Shown: piece by piece, positions 14,467 to 23,257 of the stretch | How positions within the stretch are numbered: the stretch's first letter is position 1 | How the letters are laid out: the number at the start of each line of letters is the position of its first letter | Assembly (NCBI RefSeq): GCF_000737535.1 | Contig: NZ_CP006269.1 | Coordinates: forward strand, 1,922,001 to 1,986,000 | Reading direction: 5' to 3' | Length of the DNA: 64,000 nt | DNA from: Synechococcus sp. KORDI-100 | Lineage (GTDB): Bacteria; Cyanobacteriota; Cyanobacteriia; PCC-6307; Cyanobiaceae | Notes under the pieces: model-generated | Told to the model about the DNA's origin: nothing | The model's input: only the letters and a program-made list of their open reading frames with translations | The model's database searches: none | Made by a program: the position numbers and the translations under genes

Positions 14467-15033
14467 ATGAGTGATTCCTACAGCAGCGATTCCCAACAGG
14501 GGAATCAGGGTGAAGGTGGCCGAGAGGGCTATCGCGGAGAAGGGGGGCGCGGCGGTCAGCGCGGCGGACGCCCCGGAGGCCGTGAGGGTGGCGGATTCCG
14601 CATTCGCCTGAGCGACAACGAGATGCGCTCCGCACGAGCGCTTCAAGAGGCCTTCCAACTCCGCTCCACAGTCGCCGTTCTCGGGTTTGCTCTGAGAACC
14701 CTCGGCCAGATGCTGGAGGACGGTCAGCTGGATGAGCTGGTGCAGCAGCAGCGATCCCAGGCCCCCAGAGGTGGACGGCGAGACGGCGGCGGCGGGCGGG
14801 GCCGACGTCAAGATAATGAACGTTCCGGCGGCGGCGGGCGTGGATCCAGGCCTGATCCGTTTGCAAGGCCCTCAAAACCACAGCCGGCGGAACCCGAACC
14901 CGAACCGGCGGAATCCGAGATCGCCGATGCTTCTGCGGAGGAGACGCCTGCTTCAGAAGACACAGCGGCAGCCGATCAGATCACTGGTGAAGAGGCACAG
15001 TCAGACGAGGACACCAAGTCAGCTGAGGCCTGA
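14467..15033 (+). CDS. Gly/Arg-rich (RGG) protein with a conserved core
   Basis: The product is 188 aa in four blocks. Residues 1-45 are Gly/Arg/Glu-rich with RGG-like repeats. Residues 46-95 form a folded-looking core, FRIRLSDNEMRSARALQEA ... FALRTLGQMLEDGQLDELV. Residues 96-136 are again RGG-rich. The last 50 are acidic and Pro/Glu/Ala-rich. RGG boxes usually bind RNA or condense with it, so an RNA-binding role is plausible, but no classical RNA-binding domain is visible. The gene ends 3 bp before trpS and is likely in its operon. Confidence 0.7.
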   Translation: MSDSYSSDSQQGNQGEGGREGYRGEGGRGGQRGGRPGGREGGGFRIRLSDNEMRSARALQEAFQLRSTVAVLGFALRTLGQMLEDGQLDELVQQQRSQAPRGGRRDGGGGRGRRQDNERSGGGGRGSRPDPFARPSKPQPAEPEPEPAESEIADASAEETPASEDTAAADQITGEEAQSDEDTKSAEA

Positions 15034-15036
15034 ACC

Positions 15037-16050
15037 ATGACGCGCCCCCGGGTTCTCTCCGGCGTCCAACCCACTGGCGCCCTGCATCTGGGTAACTGGC
15101 TGGGGGCGATCCGCAACTGGGTTGAGTTGCAAAACAGCCACGACACGTTTGTCTGCGTGGTGGATCTGCATGCGATCACCGTTCCCCACGACCCAGCCAG
15201 GCTTGCTGGGGACACACGAACCACCGCAGCGCTTTATCTGGCCTGTGGCATGGATCCCGACCGTTGTTCAGTGTTCGTCCAGAGCGAGGTATCGGCCCAC
15301 AGCGAACTGTGCTGGCTGCTGAATTGCGTCACGCCCCTGAACTGGCTTGAGCGCATGATCCAGTTCAAGGAAAAGGCGATGAAGCAGGGCGACAACGTCT
15401 CGGTCGGCCTGCTCGACTATCCCGTGCTCATGGCGGCAGACATTCTTCTGTACGACGCAGATCTGGTGCCGGTTGGTGAAGACCAGAAACAGCACCTCGA
15501 ACTGGCTCGCGACATCGCACAGCAGCGCATCAATGCTCGTTTCGGCCGTGAGGACCAGCCTGTTCTCAAAGTCCCTGAGCCTCTGATTCTCAAGGAGGGA
15601 GCTCGGGTGATGAGCCTGACCGATGGCCGAAGCAAGATGAGCAAGAGCGATCCCAATGAAGGAAGCCGCATCACCCTTCTGGATCCGCCTGATGTCATCA
15701 ACAAAAAGATCAAGCGGGCGAAGACGGACCCACAGCGGGGTCTGGAGTTCGGGAACCCCGATCGCCCTGAAACAGACAACCTGCTGGGGCTTTACGCCAT
15801 CCTCAGCGGGTGCGGCCGCGACGCCGCCGCTGAGGAATGCTCCGGGATGGGATGGGGTCAGTTCAAGCCGCTGCTGGCTGAAGCGACCGTGGCGGCGCTG
15901 GATCCGATCCAGCAGCGTCACCGTGAACTGATGGCCGATCCAGCGGAGCTCGACCGTGTGCTCGCCAGCGGCCGGGAGCGCGCCGAAACCGTGGCGCAAG
16001 CCACCCTCGAACGCGTGCGTTCCGCGATGGGGTTCGCCCCGCGAACCTGA
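15037..16050 (+). CDS. trpS: Tryptophanyl-tRNA synthetase
   Basis: This 337-aa class I synthetase attaches Trp to tRNA-Trp using ATP. It has the HIGH-like signature TGALHLGNWLGA at about residues 12-23 and the KMSKS loop at SKMSKSDPN (about 204). The length is normal for bacterial TrpRS, and the start MTRPRVLSG is the first in-frame Met, 3 bp after the RGG-protein stop. Soluble and cytoplasmic. Confidence 0.97.
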   Translation: MTRPRVLSGVQPTGALHLGNWLGAIRNWVELQNSHDTFVCVVDLHAITVPHDPARLAGDTRTTAALYLACGMDPDRCSVFVQSEVSAHSELCWLLNCVTPLNWLERMIQFKEKAMKQGDNVSVGLLDYPVLMAADILLYDADLVPVGEDQKQHLELARDIAQQRINARFGREDQPVLKVPEPLILKEGARVMSLTDGRSKMSKSDPNEGSRITLLDPPDVINKKIKRAKTDPQRGLEFGNPDRPETDNLLGLYAILSGCGRDAAAEECSGMGWGQFKPLLAEATVAALDPIQQRHRELMADPAELDRVLASGRERAETVAQATLERVRSAMGFAPRT

Positions 16051-16131
16051 TCAGGACACCAAAGGCACATAAGGCTGCCTAATCAGTCAACCCGACTCAA
16101 TCGCCCGGGATCAGGCGATCGGAAAGGCCGT

Positions 16132-16187
16132 TGAGACTTGTTGCGGCAGGGCGAGTCCCGCGAGTCTCATGGCGAAGACCGCCCTGC
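16132..16187 (+). promoter_or_regulatory. Candidate pseudoknotted RNA leader
   Basis: Two perfect complementary pairs are interleaved: TGAGACT (16132-16138) with AGTCTCA (16163-16169), and GCAGGGCG (16146-16153) with CGCCCTGC (16180-16187). Order 5'A-5'B-3'A-3'B means they can form an H-type pseudoknot, or mutually exclusive hairpins. It lies about 100 bp before the lysozyme gene and 80 bp after trpS. No matching known riboswitch family is recognised. Confidence 0.35.
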
Positions 16188-16285
16188 GTACACATACTCA
16201 GCCTGGAACGTCAACCCCATAGTGACCGCTCTCGCCATTGGTGGTTCCGGTCGATCAGGTTGTCGCTCACTTTTAAAACCACTGC

Positions 16286-16954
16286 GTGCATCTGCTCTCC
16301 AGAGGCCTGAGGACAAAAGCTCTTTCGTGGACATCCCAGCGGCTTGCCGTTGTGGCCTGCCTTGTTCTCTGCGCAGGTGTTGCCCCCCTTGCTGAAGCAA
16401 CTGCCGATAACGATCGTCCCAAGGCACGCAACCTGGTGGACCGCGTCATGCTCGCCAATGTCAGTGAGGAGGGTCGCTATGAACTCACTCCGGAACGTCG
16501 CGCCCTGCTGAACACAATCCGCTACGCGGAAGGCACCTGGAAGGATGGGGAGGACAAGGGATACAAGGTTCTCTACGGCGGTGGTGAGTTCGATGACCTG
16601 TCGCGTCATCCCGAGCGCATTGTCGTGAAGCGCTACGCCAGTGCTGCTGCGGGTGCCTACCAGTTTCTGCCCTCCACCTGGGCCGGAGTGGCCAAGGAAC
16701 TGAAGCTGAAGACGTTCGAACCAAAGCATCAGGATCAGGCAGCGCTTCACCTTGCCGAGCGCAGAGGAGCACTTGAGGAGATTGATCGCAAGGGCCTGAC
16801 GACCGAAGCCATGGCTCGCCTGGCTCCGGAGTGGGCGTCCTTTCCAATGCCTTCAGGAGAAAGCGCCTACGGACAGCCCGTGAAGTCTCACAGCGATCTG
16901 GCGAGTTTCTACAACGACAATCTGGAAAGACTTCGCACTCAGCTCGGAACCTGA
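16286..16954 (+). CDS. Lysozyme-like glycoside hydrolase (GH104-type)
   Basis: From a GTG start the product is 222 aa with a signal peptide (hydrophobic core LAVVACLVLCAGVAPL, cleavage probably after AEA). The mature part contains IRYAEGT (catalytic Glu) and YKVLYGGGEFDDLSRHP, and then SAAAGAYQFLPSTW, a pattern of phage-like muramidases of family GH104/COG4678. It would cut peptidoglycan in the periplasm, either for cell-wall remodelling or defence. No lipoprotein Cys box. It follows a structured leader region. Confidence 0.85.
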   Translation: MHLLSRGLRTKALSWTSQRLAVVACLVLCAGVAPLAEATADNDRPKARNLVDRVMLANVSEEGRYELTPERRALLNTIRYAEGTWKDGEDKGYKVLYGGGEFDDLSRHPERIVVKRYASAAAGAYQFLPSTWAGVAKELKLKTFEPKHQDQAALHLAERRGALEEIDRKGLTTEAMARLAPEWASFPMPSGESAYGQPVKSHSDLASFYNDNLERLRTQLGT

Positions 16955-16958
16955 CGTC

Positions 16959-17291
16959 TCAATGCTCGACCGACCCAAGTCGGGCAGCAAGACTCCACAC
17001 CTCAGTGACGAGGCCGTGCCAGGGCGTCATCGCGTCCATCGACACCGCCATCGGCTGCGATGCGGCTGACACGAGAGCGCGGGTGGCTGCAATGGCCTGC
17101 CTGCCCTCCAGCAGGCGGTCAGCGAGCCTCTGCTGGTCGTCGCTGGCCATCACGCGGGTTGGGCAGCGCGCGAGCAGTTCCTCCCCGCGGTTGAACCAGT
17201 GTTCGAAGTCATCCAGCAGGGAGTCCAGGAGCGACGACATCAGCTCCTCTGCATCCGACGAGGCATTGGGGATGGGCTGTCCGGAGGACAT
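16959..17291 (-). CDS. DUF2605 family protein
   Basis: From the Met at 17291 this is 110 aa: ELMSSLLDSLLDDFEHWFNRG at about 18-38, then ELLARCPTRVMAS. This arrangement, a helix with DDFxxWFxRG and a CP element, is the DUF2605 signature found in cyanobacteria. The rest is helical. Function unknown. A frame upstream to 17375 overlaps the start of thrS. It converges on the lysozyme with a 4-bp gap and is divergent from thrS. Confidence 0.8.
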   Translation of the reverse strand: MSSGQPIPNASSDAEELMSSLLDSLLDDFEHWFNRGEELLARCPTRVMASDDQQRLADRLLEGRQAIAATRALVSAASQPMAVSMDAMTPWHGLVTEVWSLAARLGSVEH

Positions 17292-17320
17292 GAAGAGGCC
17301 GCTGAACTCACGCCCATAGG

Positions 17321-19150
17321 ATGGCGGGCCCCGAGCAGGAACCGGTGAGCAGCGCGGCCGCAACCCCCACAGCACCCGTCGCTCTTCCCAAGACCAGCGA
17401 AAGCGATCAGCTTCTGAAGATCCGTCACTCGATGAGCCACGTGATGGCCATGGCGGTTCAGACGCTCTTCCCCAAGGCCCAGGTGACCATCGGTCCCTGG
17501 ACCGAATCCGGTTTCTACTACGACTTCGACAATCCAGACCCCTTCACCGAAGCCGACCTGAAGGCCATCAAAAAGGAGATGGGCAAGATCATCGGTCGCC
17601 GCCTTCCCCTCGAGCGCATCGAGGTGAGCCGTGAGGAAGCCGCAACGAAGATCAAGGCGCAGAACGAGCCCTACAAGCTTGAAATCCTGGATGGGCTGTC
17701 GGAACCCATCACCCTCTACACCCTCGGGGATCAGTGGTGGGATCTGTGCGCCGGGCCGCATGTGGAAAACACGAAAGAGCTCAATCCGAAGGCCTTCGAA
17801 CTGGAGAGCGTCGCTGGGGCCTACTGGCGCGGTGATGAGAACCGTGCGCAGCTGCAACGGATTTATGGAACCGCCTGGGAGACCCCCGAGCAGCTGGCCG
17901 AACACAAACGCCGCAAGCAGGAAGCCTTACGCCGGGATCACCGACGCATCGGCAAGGATCTCGACCTCTTCTCGATCGAGGATGAAGCCGGCGCTGGCCT
18001 TGTGTTCTGGCATCCGCGCGGGGCGCGTCTGCGTCTCCTCATCGAAGACTTCTGGCGCCAGGCTCACTTCGAGGGCGGTTACGACCTGCTCTACACCCCA
18101 CATGTGGCCGACATCAGCCTGTGGAAAACTTCAGGTCATCTGGACTTCTACCAGGAGTCGATGTTCGGACCGATGCAGGTGGACGAACGTGAATATCAGC
18201 TCAAACCGATGAACTGTCCGTTTCACGTGCTCACTTACGCGAGCAAATTGCGCAGCTACAGAGAGCTGCCGATCCGCTGGGCTGAGCTCGGCACGGTGTA
18301 TCGCTACGAGCGCCCTGGAGTGATGCATGGGCTGATGCGGGTGCGTGGATTCACCCAGGACGATGCCCATGTGTTCTGCCTCCCTCATCAGATCAGTGAT
18401 GAGATTCTCCGCATCCTCGATCTCACAGAACGCATCCTCTCCACCTTCGACTTCAGTACCTACGAAATCAATCTCTCAACCAGGCCTGAGAAATCGATCG
18501 GGGAAGACGCCGTCTGGGATCTGGCCACAAAGGGGTTGGTCGAAGCGCTCGAACGCAAGGGTTGGTCCTACAAGATCGACGAAGGCGGCGGCGCGTTCTA
18601 CGGCCCCAAGATCGACCTGAAGATCGAGGATGCGATCGGACGGATGTGGCAGTGCTCCACAATCCAGCTGGACTTCACCCTCCCCGAACGCTTCGATCTC
18701 GAGTACGTGGCCGTGGACGGGTCGCGGCAGCGTCCGATCATGATCCACAGGGCGATCTTCGGCTCGCTGGAACGATTTTTCGGGATCATGACCGAGAACT
18801 ACGCCGGTGATTTCCCCTTCTGGCTGGCCCCTGAGCAGATTCGGCTTCTGCCGGTCACCGACGAGGTTCAGCCCTACGCAGAGCGTCTCCTGCAGCAACT
18901 CACAGATGTTGGCGTCCGCGCCACGATCGATCGCAGCGGTGAACGCCTCGGCAAATTGATCCGCATCGGTGAACAGATGAAAATTCCGGTGCTTGGCGTG
19001 ATCGGAGCCAAGGAGTCGGAACAGCAGTCGGTCAGTCTTCGCAGCCGCCGGGATGGGGACCTCGGCATGGTCACAGCAAGCCGACTCGTGGAAGCGTCAG
19101 GACGAGCCGGGCGGGAGCGGCTTTCCGGACTGGAGCTGGATCCAGCGTGA
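17321..19150 (+). CDS. thrS: Threonyl-tRNA synthetase
   Basis: This 609-aa class II synthetase charges tRNA-Thr. It shows the editing domain (HSMSHVMAMAVQ, with the CAGPH element at about 145) and catalytic motifs MNCPFH, GTVYRYERPGVMHGL and CSTIQLDF. The zinc-binding Cys and His are in MNCPFH and nearby. The N-terminal TGS domain of the 640-residue bacterial enzyme is missing: after 25 polar residues the sequence starts directly with the editing domain. The stop overlaps the next gene by 4 bp. Confidence 0.96.
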   Translation: MAGPEQEPVSSAAATPTAPVALPKTSESDQLLKIRHSMSHVMAMAVQTLFPKAQVTIGPWTESGFYYDFDNPDPFTEADLKAIKKEMGKIIGRRLPLERIEVSREEAATKIKAQNEPYKLEILDGLSEPITLYTLGDQWWDLCAGPHVENTKELNPKAFELESVAGAYWRGDENRAQLQRIYGTAWETPEQLAEHKRRKQEALRRDHRRIGKDLDLFSIEDEAGAGLVFWHPRGARLRLLIEDFWRQAHFEGGYDLLYTPHVADISLWKTSGHLDFYQESMFGPMQVDEREYQLKPMNCPFHVLTYASKLRSYRELPIRWAELGTVYRYERPGVMHGLMRVRGFTQDDAHVFCLPHQISDEILRILDLTERILSTFDFSTYEINLSTRPEKSIGEDAVWDLATKGLVEALERKGWSYKIDEGGGAFYGPKIDLKIEDAIGRMWQCSTIQLDFTLPERFDLEYVAVDGSRQRPIMIHRAIFGSLERFFGIMTENYAGDFPFWLAPEQIRLLPVTDEVQPYAERLLQQLTDVGVRATIDRSGERLGKLIRIGEQMKIPVLGVIGAKESEQQSVSLRSRRDGDLGMVTASRLVEASGRAGRERLSGLELDPA

Positions 19151-19548
19151 TGCCCAGGCCGAACAACCTCGCTGATCTTGTGCATTGGCGCGAGGCACCA
19201 ACGCTTGAGGACGACCTTGCTGATCGCCTGCGCCGGGAGCTTGCCACCGCCATGGCGGAGGCCGAATGGTTCACCATCGGGGTGATGGCCCCGTCGTCCG
19301 GCGCTGCTCTGGAGGCTCTGAGGCGTCTTGAAACCCAACAGGGGTGGAACCCCATGCAGGTGGTGCAGACCACCGAAGAAGCAGGGCCGGTGTTTCTCAA
19401 AGCCAACCAGATCAATGGTTCGATTCGCATCCGAATCGAGCATGGGCTCGGGCAGGGGATCCTGATCAGCGGTCATCGTCATGAAACACCCGACGATCAG
19501 GCCGGCATGGTCAACACCTGGGGGCCGCTACCGCTTGATTTTTTCTGA
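19147..19548 (+). CDS. DUF1824 family protein
   Basis: The 133-aa product has the DUF1824 pattern AEWFTIGVMAPSSGAALEALR, then GPVFLKANQINGSIRIRIE and GQGILISGH. These soluble proteins are cyanobacterial/plastid-linked with no known function. The start (MMPRP) overlaps the thrS stop by 4 bp, implying translational coupling. The protein has no Cys and no membrane helix. Confidence 0.85.
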   Translation: MMPRPNNLADLVHWREAPTLEDDLADRLRRELATAMAEAEWFTIGVMAPSSGAALEALRRLETQQGWNPMQVVQTTEEAGPVFLKANQINGSIRIRIEHGLGQGILISGHRHETPDDQAGMVNTWGPLPLDFF

Positions 19549-19631
19549 TTCCGATGCCCTGAACAACATCAGCCGTTGCCGAGTTGTGTTGCGAGCCGCA
19601 GCCTGAGGAAAGACGGATTCTCGGAACCCGC

Positions 19632-20666
19632 ATGGCCGGCACCACCCTTCTCGCAGGCGACATGGGAGGAACCAAGACCCTCCTGGCGCTTTACGGGTTG
19701 AACAACGGTCGCCTGACGACCCTCCATCAGGAGAAGTTCAAGTCCAGTGAATGGAGCTCTCTGGAGCCGATGCTTCAGGCCTTCATCAGCCAACGACCTG
19801 CCGAGATCCCGGCCCCTGATCACGGTTGCATCGCAGTGGCAGGCCCCGTCCGGAACAGGACAGCGAAGATCACGAATCTCCCCTGGCAGCTGAAGGAGGA
19901 GGACCTGGCGGCGGCGGCCGGCACGCAGCGGCTTGAACTGGTCAACGATTTCGGCGTGCTGATCTATGGGCTTCCTCATTTCGACGCGGAACAACAGGTG
20001 GTGCTCCAGGACGGACACCGGGATCAGGGGCCGGTGGCGATTCTCGGAGCCGGAACCGGACTGGGCATGGCCCGGGGAATGCACACGGATCGAGGTCTGA
20101 TCTCCCTGTCCTGTGAGGGTGGACACCGTGAATTCGCTGCCCGAACCGAGAAGGAATGGCAGCTGGCCTGTTGGCTGAAGCGTGATCTCGGCCTTGATCG
20201 ACTGTCGGTGGAGCGGATCGTGAGTGGGACAGGCCTGGGGCACGTGGCCCATTGGCTTCTCAATCAACCCCATGCCCAGAACCACCCACTGCGAGAGATG
20301 GCGACCTCATGGCGGAGCAACACAGCCGATGACTTCCCGGCCCAGGTGAGCCGTGCCGCGTCCGACGGTGACGATCTCATGCACCATGCCCAGGAGCTCT
20401 GGCTTTCGGCCTACGGCGCTGCAGCCGGCGATGTGGCCTTGCATGAACTCTGCAGCGGCGGGCTCTGGATCGGAGGGGGCACAGCAGCCAAACAGTTGGC
20501 GGGACTGCGCTCAGACACCTTCCTGACCCCGCTGCGAGAGAAGGGGCGCTTCAAGGAGTTCATGGGCAGCCTGAACGTCACCGCCGTCATCGATCCACTG
20601 GCAGGACTGTTCAGCGCCGGCTGCCGGGCACGGATGCTTGCGGAGCCAGGTGAGACACTGACCTGA
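19632..20666 (+). CDS. glk: Glucokinase
   Basis: From the Met at 19632 the product is 344 aa and begins MAGTTLLAGDMGGTKTLLAL, with the phosphate-1 loop of the sugar kinase/actin fold. The second signature AILGAGTGLGMARG is at about residue 139. It phosphorylates glucose with ATP to glucose-6-phosphate, feeding glycogen and oxidative pentose phosphate pathways. A frame start 48 bp upstream gives a poorly conserved extension. The next gene is thrB, 14 bp downstream. Confidence 0.93.
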   Translation: MAGTTLLAGDMGGTKTLLALYGLNNGRLTTLHQEKFKSSEWSSLEPMLQAFISQRPAEIPAPDHGCIAVAGPVRNRTAKITNLPWQLKEEDLAAAAGTQRLELVNDFGVLIYGLPHFDAEQQVVLQDGHRDQGPVAILGAGTGLGMARGMHTDRGLISLSCEGGHREFAARTEKEWQLACWLKRDLGLDRLSVERIVSGTGLGHVAHWLLNQPHAQNHPLREMATSWRSNTADDFPAQVSRAASDGDDLMHHAQELWLSAYGAAAGDVALHELCSGGLWIGGGTAAKQLAGLRSDTFLTPLREKGRFKEFMGSLNVTAVIDPLAGLFSAGCRARMLAEPGETLT

Positions 20667-20680
20667 ACGGATCGCATGGG

Positions 20681-21628
20681 ATGTCGCAGCCGCGCATCGG
20701 GCAGAAAGTGGTGGTGGATGTTCCCGCGACCACCGCCAATCTGGGGCCCGGTTTCGACTGTCTCGGTGCGGCACTCGATCTGAACAACCGCTTCGCGATG
20801 CGACGGATCGAAGGCAATGGTGAGCGGTTTGAACTCATCATTGAGGGAACGGAGGGAAGTCATCTGCGCGGAGGGCCTGACAACCTCGTGTACAGAGCTG
20901 CCCAGCGGGTCTGGAAAGCAGCAGGACTCGAACCGGTTGCCCTGGAGGCCAGGGTTCGCCTGGCCGTTCCTCCGGCCCGCGGTCTTGGCAGCAGCGCGAC
21001 CGCCATCGTGGCGGGACTGATAGGCGCGAACGCCCTGGTGGGAGACCCTCTCAGCAAAGAAAAGCTTCTTGAGCTGGCGATTGACATCGAGGGACACCCG
21101 GACAACGTGGTCCCCTCGCTGCTGGGAGGCTTGTGCATGACCGCCAAGGCCGCGTCCCAGCGCTGGCGCGTTGTGCGCTGTGAGTGGACGTCAGCGATCA
21201 AGGCTGTCGTTGCGATTCCGTCGATCCGCCTCAGCACGAGTGAAGCGCGCCGTGCCATGCCCAAAGCGATCCCGCTCAGTGATGCCGTGGTGAATCTCGG
21301 AGCCCTGACCCTCTTGCTGCAGGGACTGCGGACAGGCAATGGCGATCTGATCGCTGATGGAATGCACGATCGCCTGCACGAGCCCTATCGCTGGCGACTG
21401 ATCAAGGGAGGTGATCAGGTGAAGTCCTCCGCCCTCGAGGCCGGTGCCTGGGGCTGCGCGATCAGTGGAGCTGGTCCGAGCATCATTGCCCTGTGTTCAG
21501 AGGACAAGGGGAAAGCCGTCAGCGCGGCGATGGTGCGCGCATGGGAAGCTGCTGGTGTGGCCAGTCGGGCGCCGGTTCTGGATCTGCAGACTTCAGGCAG
21601 CCACTGGCAACCTGCCGATGATGGGTAG
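20681..21628 (+). CDS. thrB: Homoserine kinase
   Basis: This 315-aa GHMP kinase phosphorylates homoserine in threonine synthesis. Its N-terminal VDVPATTANLGPGFDCLGAA is the family start, and the ATP-binding PPARGLGSSATAIVAGL is at about residues 91-107. The length is typical. It follows glk closely and ends in a TAG inside a 14-bp palindrome at 21623-21636. Cytoplasmic and soluble. Confidence 0.96.
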   Translation: MSQPRIGQKVVVDVPATTANLGPGFDCLGAALDLNNRFAMRRIEGNGERFELIIEGTEGSHLRGGPDNLVYRAAQRVWKAAGLEPVALEARVRLAVPPARGLGSSATAIVAGLIGANALVGDPLSKEKLLELAIDIEGHPDNVVPSLLGGLCMTAKAASQRWRVVRCEWTSAIKAVVAIPSIRLSTSEARRAMPKAIPLSDAVVNLGALTLLLQGLRTGNGDLIADGMHDRLHEPYRWRLIKGGDQVKSSALEAGAWGCAISGAGPSIIALCSEDKGKAVSAAMVRAWEAAGVASRAPVLDLQTSGSHWQPADDG

Positions 21629-21636
21629 ATCTACCC
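21623..21636. repeat. 14-bp perfect palindrome at the thrB stop
   Basis: GGGTAGATCTACCC is self-complementary and contains the thrB stop codon. It can form a tight hairpin but is followed by AAAA, not T, on the plus strand. It might act as a weak leftward terminator-like signal or a protein site. It is 49 bp before the ndhD start. Confidence 0.6.
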
Positions 21637-21685
21637 AAAAAGGGCCAATGGAGCTGTTAGGTTTGTTCACGATTGAGGTCAGGGA

Positions 21686-23257
21686 ATGGACGCAGAACTG
21701 CCGTTGTTGGCCGCGTCCCAGGCCAGCTTTCCGTGGTTATCCCTGATTGTTCTCCTTCCAGCGGTCGGCGCGATGCTGATGCCGCTTCTGCCGGGAGACG
21801 AAAGCAAACCGTCGCCACTGCCTCGCAACCTCGCCCTCGGCGTGCTGTTGGTCGACCTGCTGCTGATGGTCGCGGTCTTCGCCACACGCTTTGATCCCTC
21901 CCAGTCGGGACTGCAGCTGGTGGAGCGCGTCAGCTGGCTCCCCGTGATTGGTCTTGAGTGGTCCCTGGCCGCTGATGGCCTGTCAGCCCCGCTGGTTGTC
22001 CTCAGCGGCCTCGTCACCCTGCTGTCCGTCGCTGCAAGCTGGTCGGTCACCAGTAAATCCCGCCTGTATTTCGCCCTGCTGCTCGTGCAGGCATCCGCCC
22101 AGGGACTTGTGTTTCTGTCCCAGGACTTTCTGCTGTTCTTCCTGGCCTGGGAACTCGAACTGGTGCCGGTGTACCTGCTGATCGCGATCTGGGGCGGTCA
22201 GAACAGGCAGTACGCCGCCACCAAGTTCATCCTTTACACAGCCCTGGCCTCGCTGCTGATCCTGATCAGTGGCCTGGCCCTTGCTCTCTCCGGCGATCAG
22301 TTCACGCTCAATCTGGGGGAACTCGCGGCTCGCTCGCCAGGGGGCAGTTTTGGACTGCTCTGCTACCTGGGTTTCCTGGTTGGTTTCGGCGTGAAGCTGC
22401 CGATGTTCCCCCTCCACACCTGGCTGCCGGACGCCCATGGTGAAGCCAATGCGCCGGTCTCCATGCTGCTGGCGGGCGTGCTGCTGAAGATGGGCGGTTA
22501 TGCCCTGCTGCGGTTCAACGTCCAGATGCTGCCCGATGCCCACCTTCAGCTGGCACCGGCTCTGGTGATCCTCGGCATCGTCAACATCGTCTATGGAGCA
22601 CTGAATGCCTTTGCCCAGGACAACGTCAAACGTCGCATCGCCTGCAGTTCCGTGAGCCACATGGGCTTTGTCCTGCTTGGGATCGGCGCTGTCGATGCGC
22701 TTGGAGTCAGCGGCGCCATGCTGCAGATGGTGAGTCACGGCCTGATCGCCGCGGCCATGTTCTTCGTCACCGGGGTGTTCTACGAACGCACCAAGACCCT
22801 GTCGATTCCCAACATGGGAGGCCTGGCCAAAGCTCTGCCGATCACCTTCGCTTTCTTTCTGGCCAGCTCCCTCGCCTCCCTGGCACTGCCTGGCATGAGC
22901 GGCTTCATCAGCGAGATCACCGTTTTCCTTGGCATCACAAGCCAGGAAGGGTTCACATCCCTGTTCCGGTCGATCAGCGTTCTTCTCGCAGCGATCGGCC
23001 TGGTGCTGACGCCCATCTACCTATTGTCCATGTGCCGGCGTGTGTTTTTCGGGCCGAGGATCCCAGCTCTTGCCGTCATCGACGACATGCGCCCGCGTGA
23101 ACTGGTGATCGGACTCACCTTGCTGGTCCCCACGCTGGTGATTGGCGTCTGGCCTCGGGTCGCGATGGATCTCTACGAGGCATCCACCGATGCCCTGGCC
23201 ACACGCCTTGGAGAACACAGCCTGATGGCTCTGATCCAACGCCTTCCCCTCGGTTGA
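21686..23257 (+). CDS. ndhD: NAD(P)H-quinone oxidoreductase subunit 4 (NdhD)
   Basis: This 523-aa polytopic membrane protein has about 14 hydrophobic helices and the proton-channel signatures [19 protein letters not shown] (helix with the key Glu) and the [10 protein letters not shown] element, as in antiporter-like complex I subunits. In cyanobacteria NdhD pairs with NdhF in NDH-1 for respiration, cyclic electron flow or CO2 uptake; which NDH-1 form cannot be told here. The stop overlaps the next gene's likely ATG by one base. Confidence 0.95.
   Translation: MDAELPLLAASQASFPWLSLIVLLPAVGAMLMPLLPGDESKPSPLPRNLALGVLLVDLLLMVAVFATRFDPSQSGLQLVERVSWLPVIGLEWSLAADGLSAPLVVLSGLVTLLSVAASWSVTSKSRLYFALLLVQASAQGLVFLSQDFLLFFLAWELELVPVYLLIAIWGGQNRQYAATKFILYTALASLLILISGLALALSGDQFTLNLGELAARSPGGSFGLLCYLGFLVGFGVKLPMFPLHTWLPDAHGEANAPVSMLLAGVLLKMGGYALLRFNVQMLPDAHLQLAPALVILGIVNIVYGALNAFAQDNVKRRIACSSVSHMGFVLLGIGAVDALGVSGAMLQMVSHGLIAAAMFFVTGVFYERTKTLSIPNMGGLAKALPITFAFFLASSLASLALPGMSGFISEITVFLGITSQEGFTSLFRSISVLLAAIGLVLTPIYLLSMCRRVFFGPRIPALAVIDDMRPRELVIGLTLLVPTLVIGVWPRVAMDLYEASTDALATRLGEHSLMALIQRLPLG

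Noticed and set aside
16132-16187. Could the structured leader be a c-di-AMP (ydaO) riboswitch?
   Set aside because: Some elements look alike (AGGGCGA), but the other conserved blocks of that riboswitch are absent.
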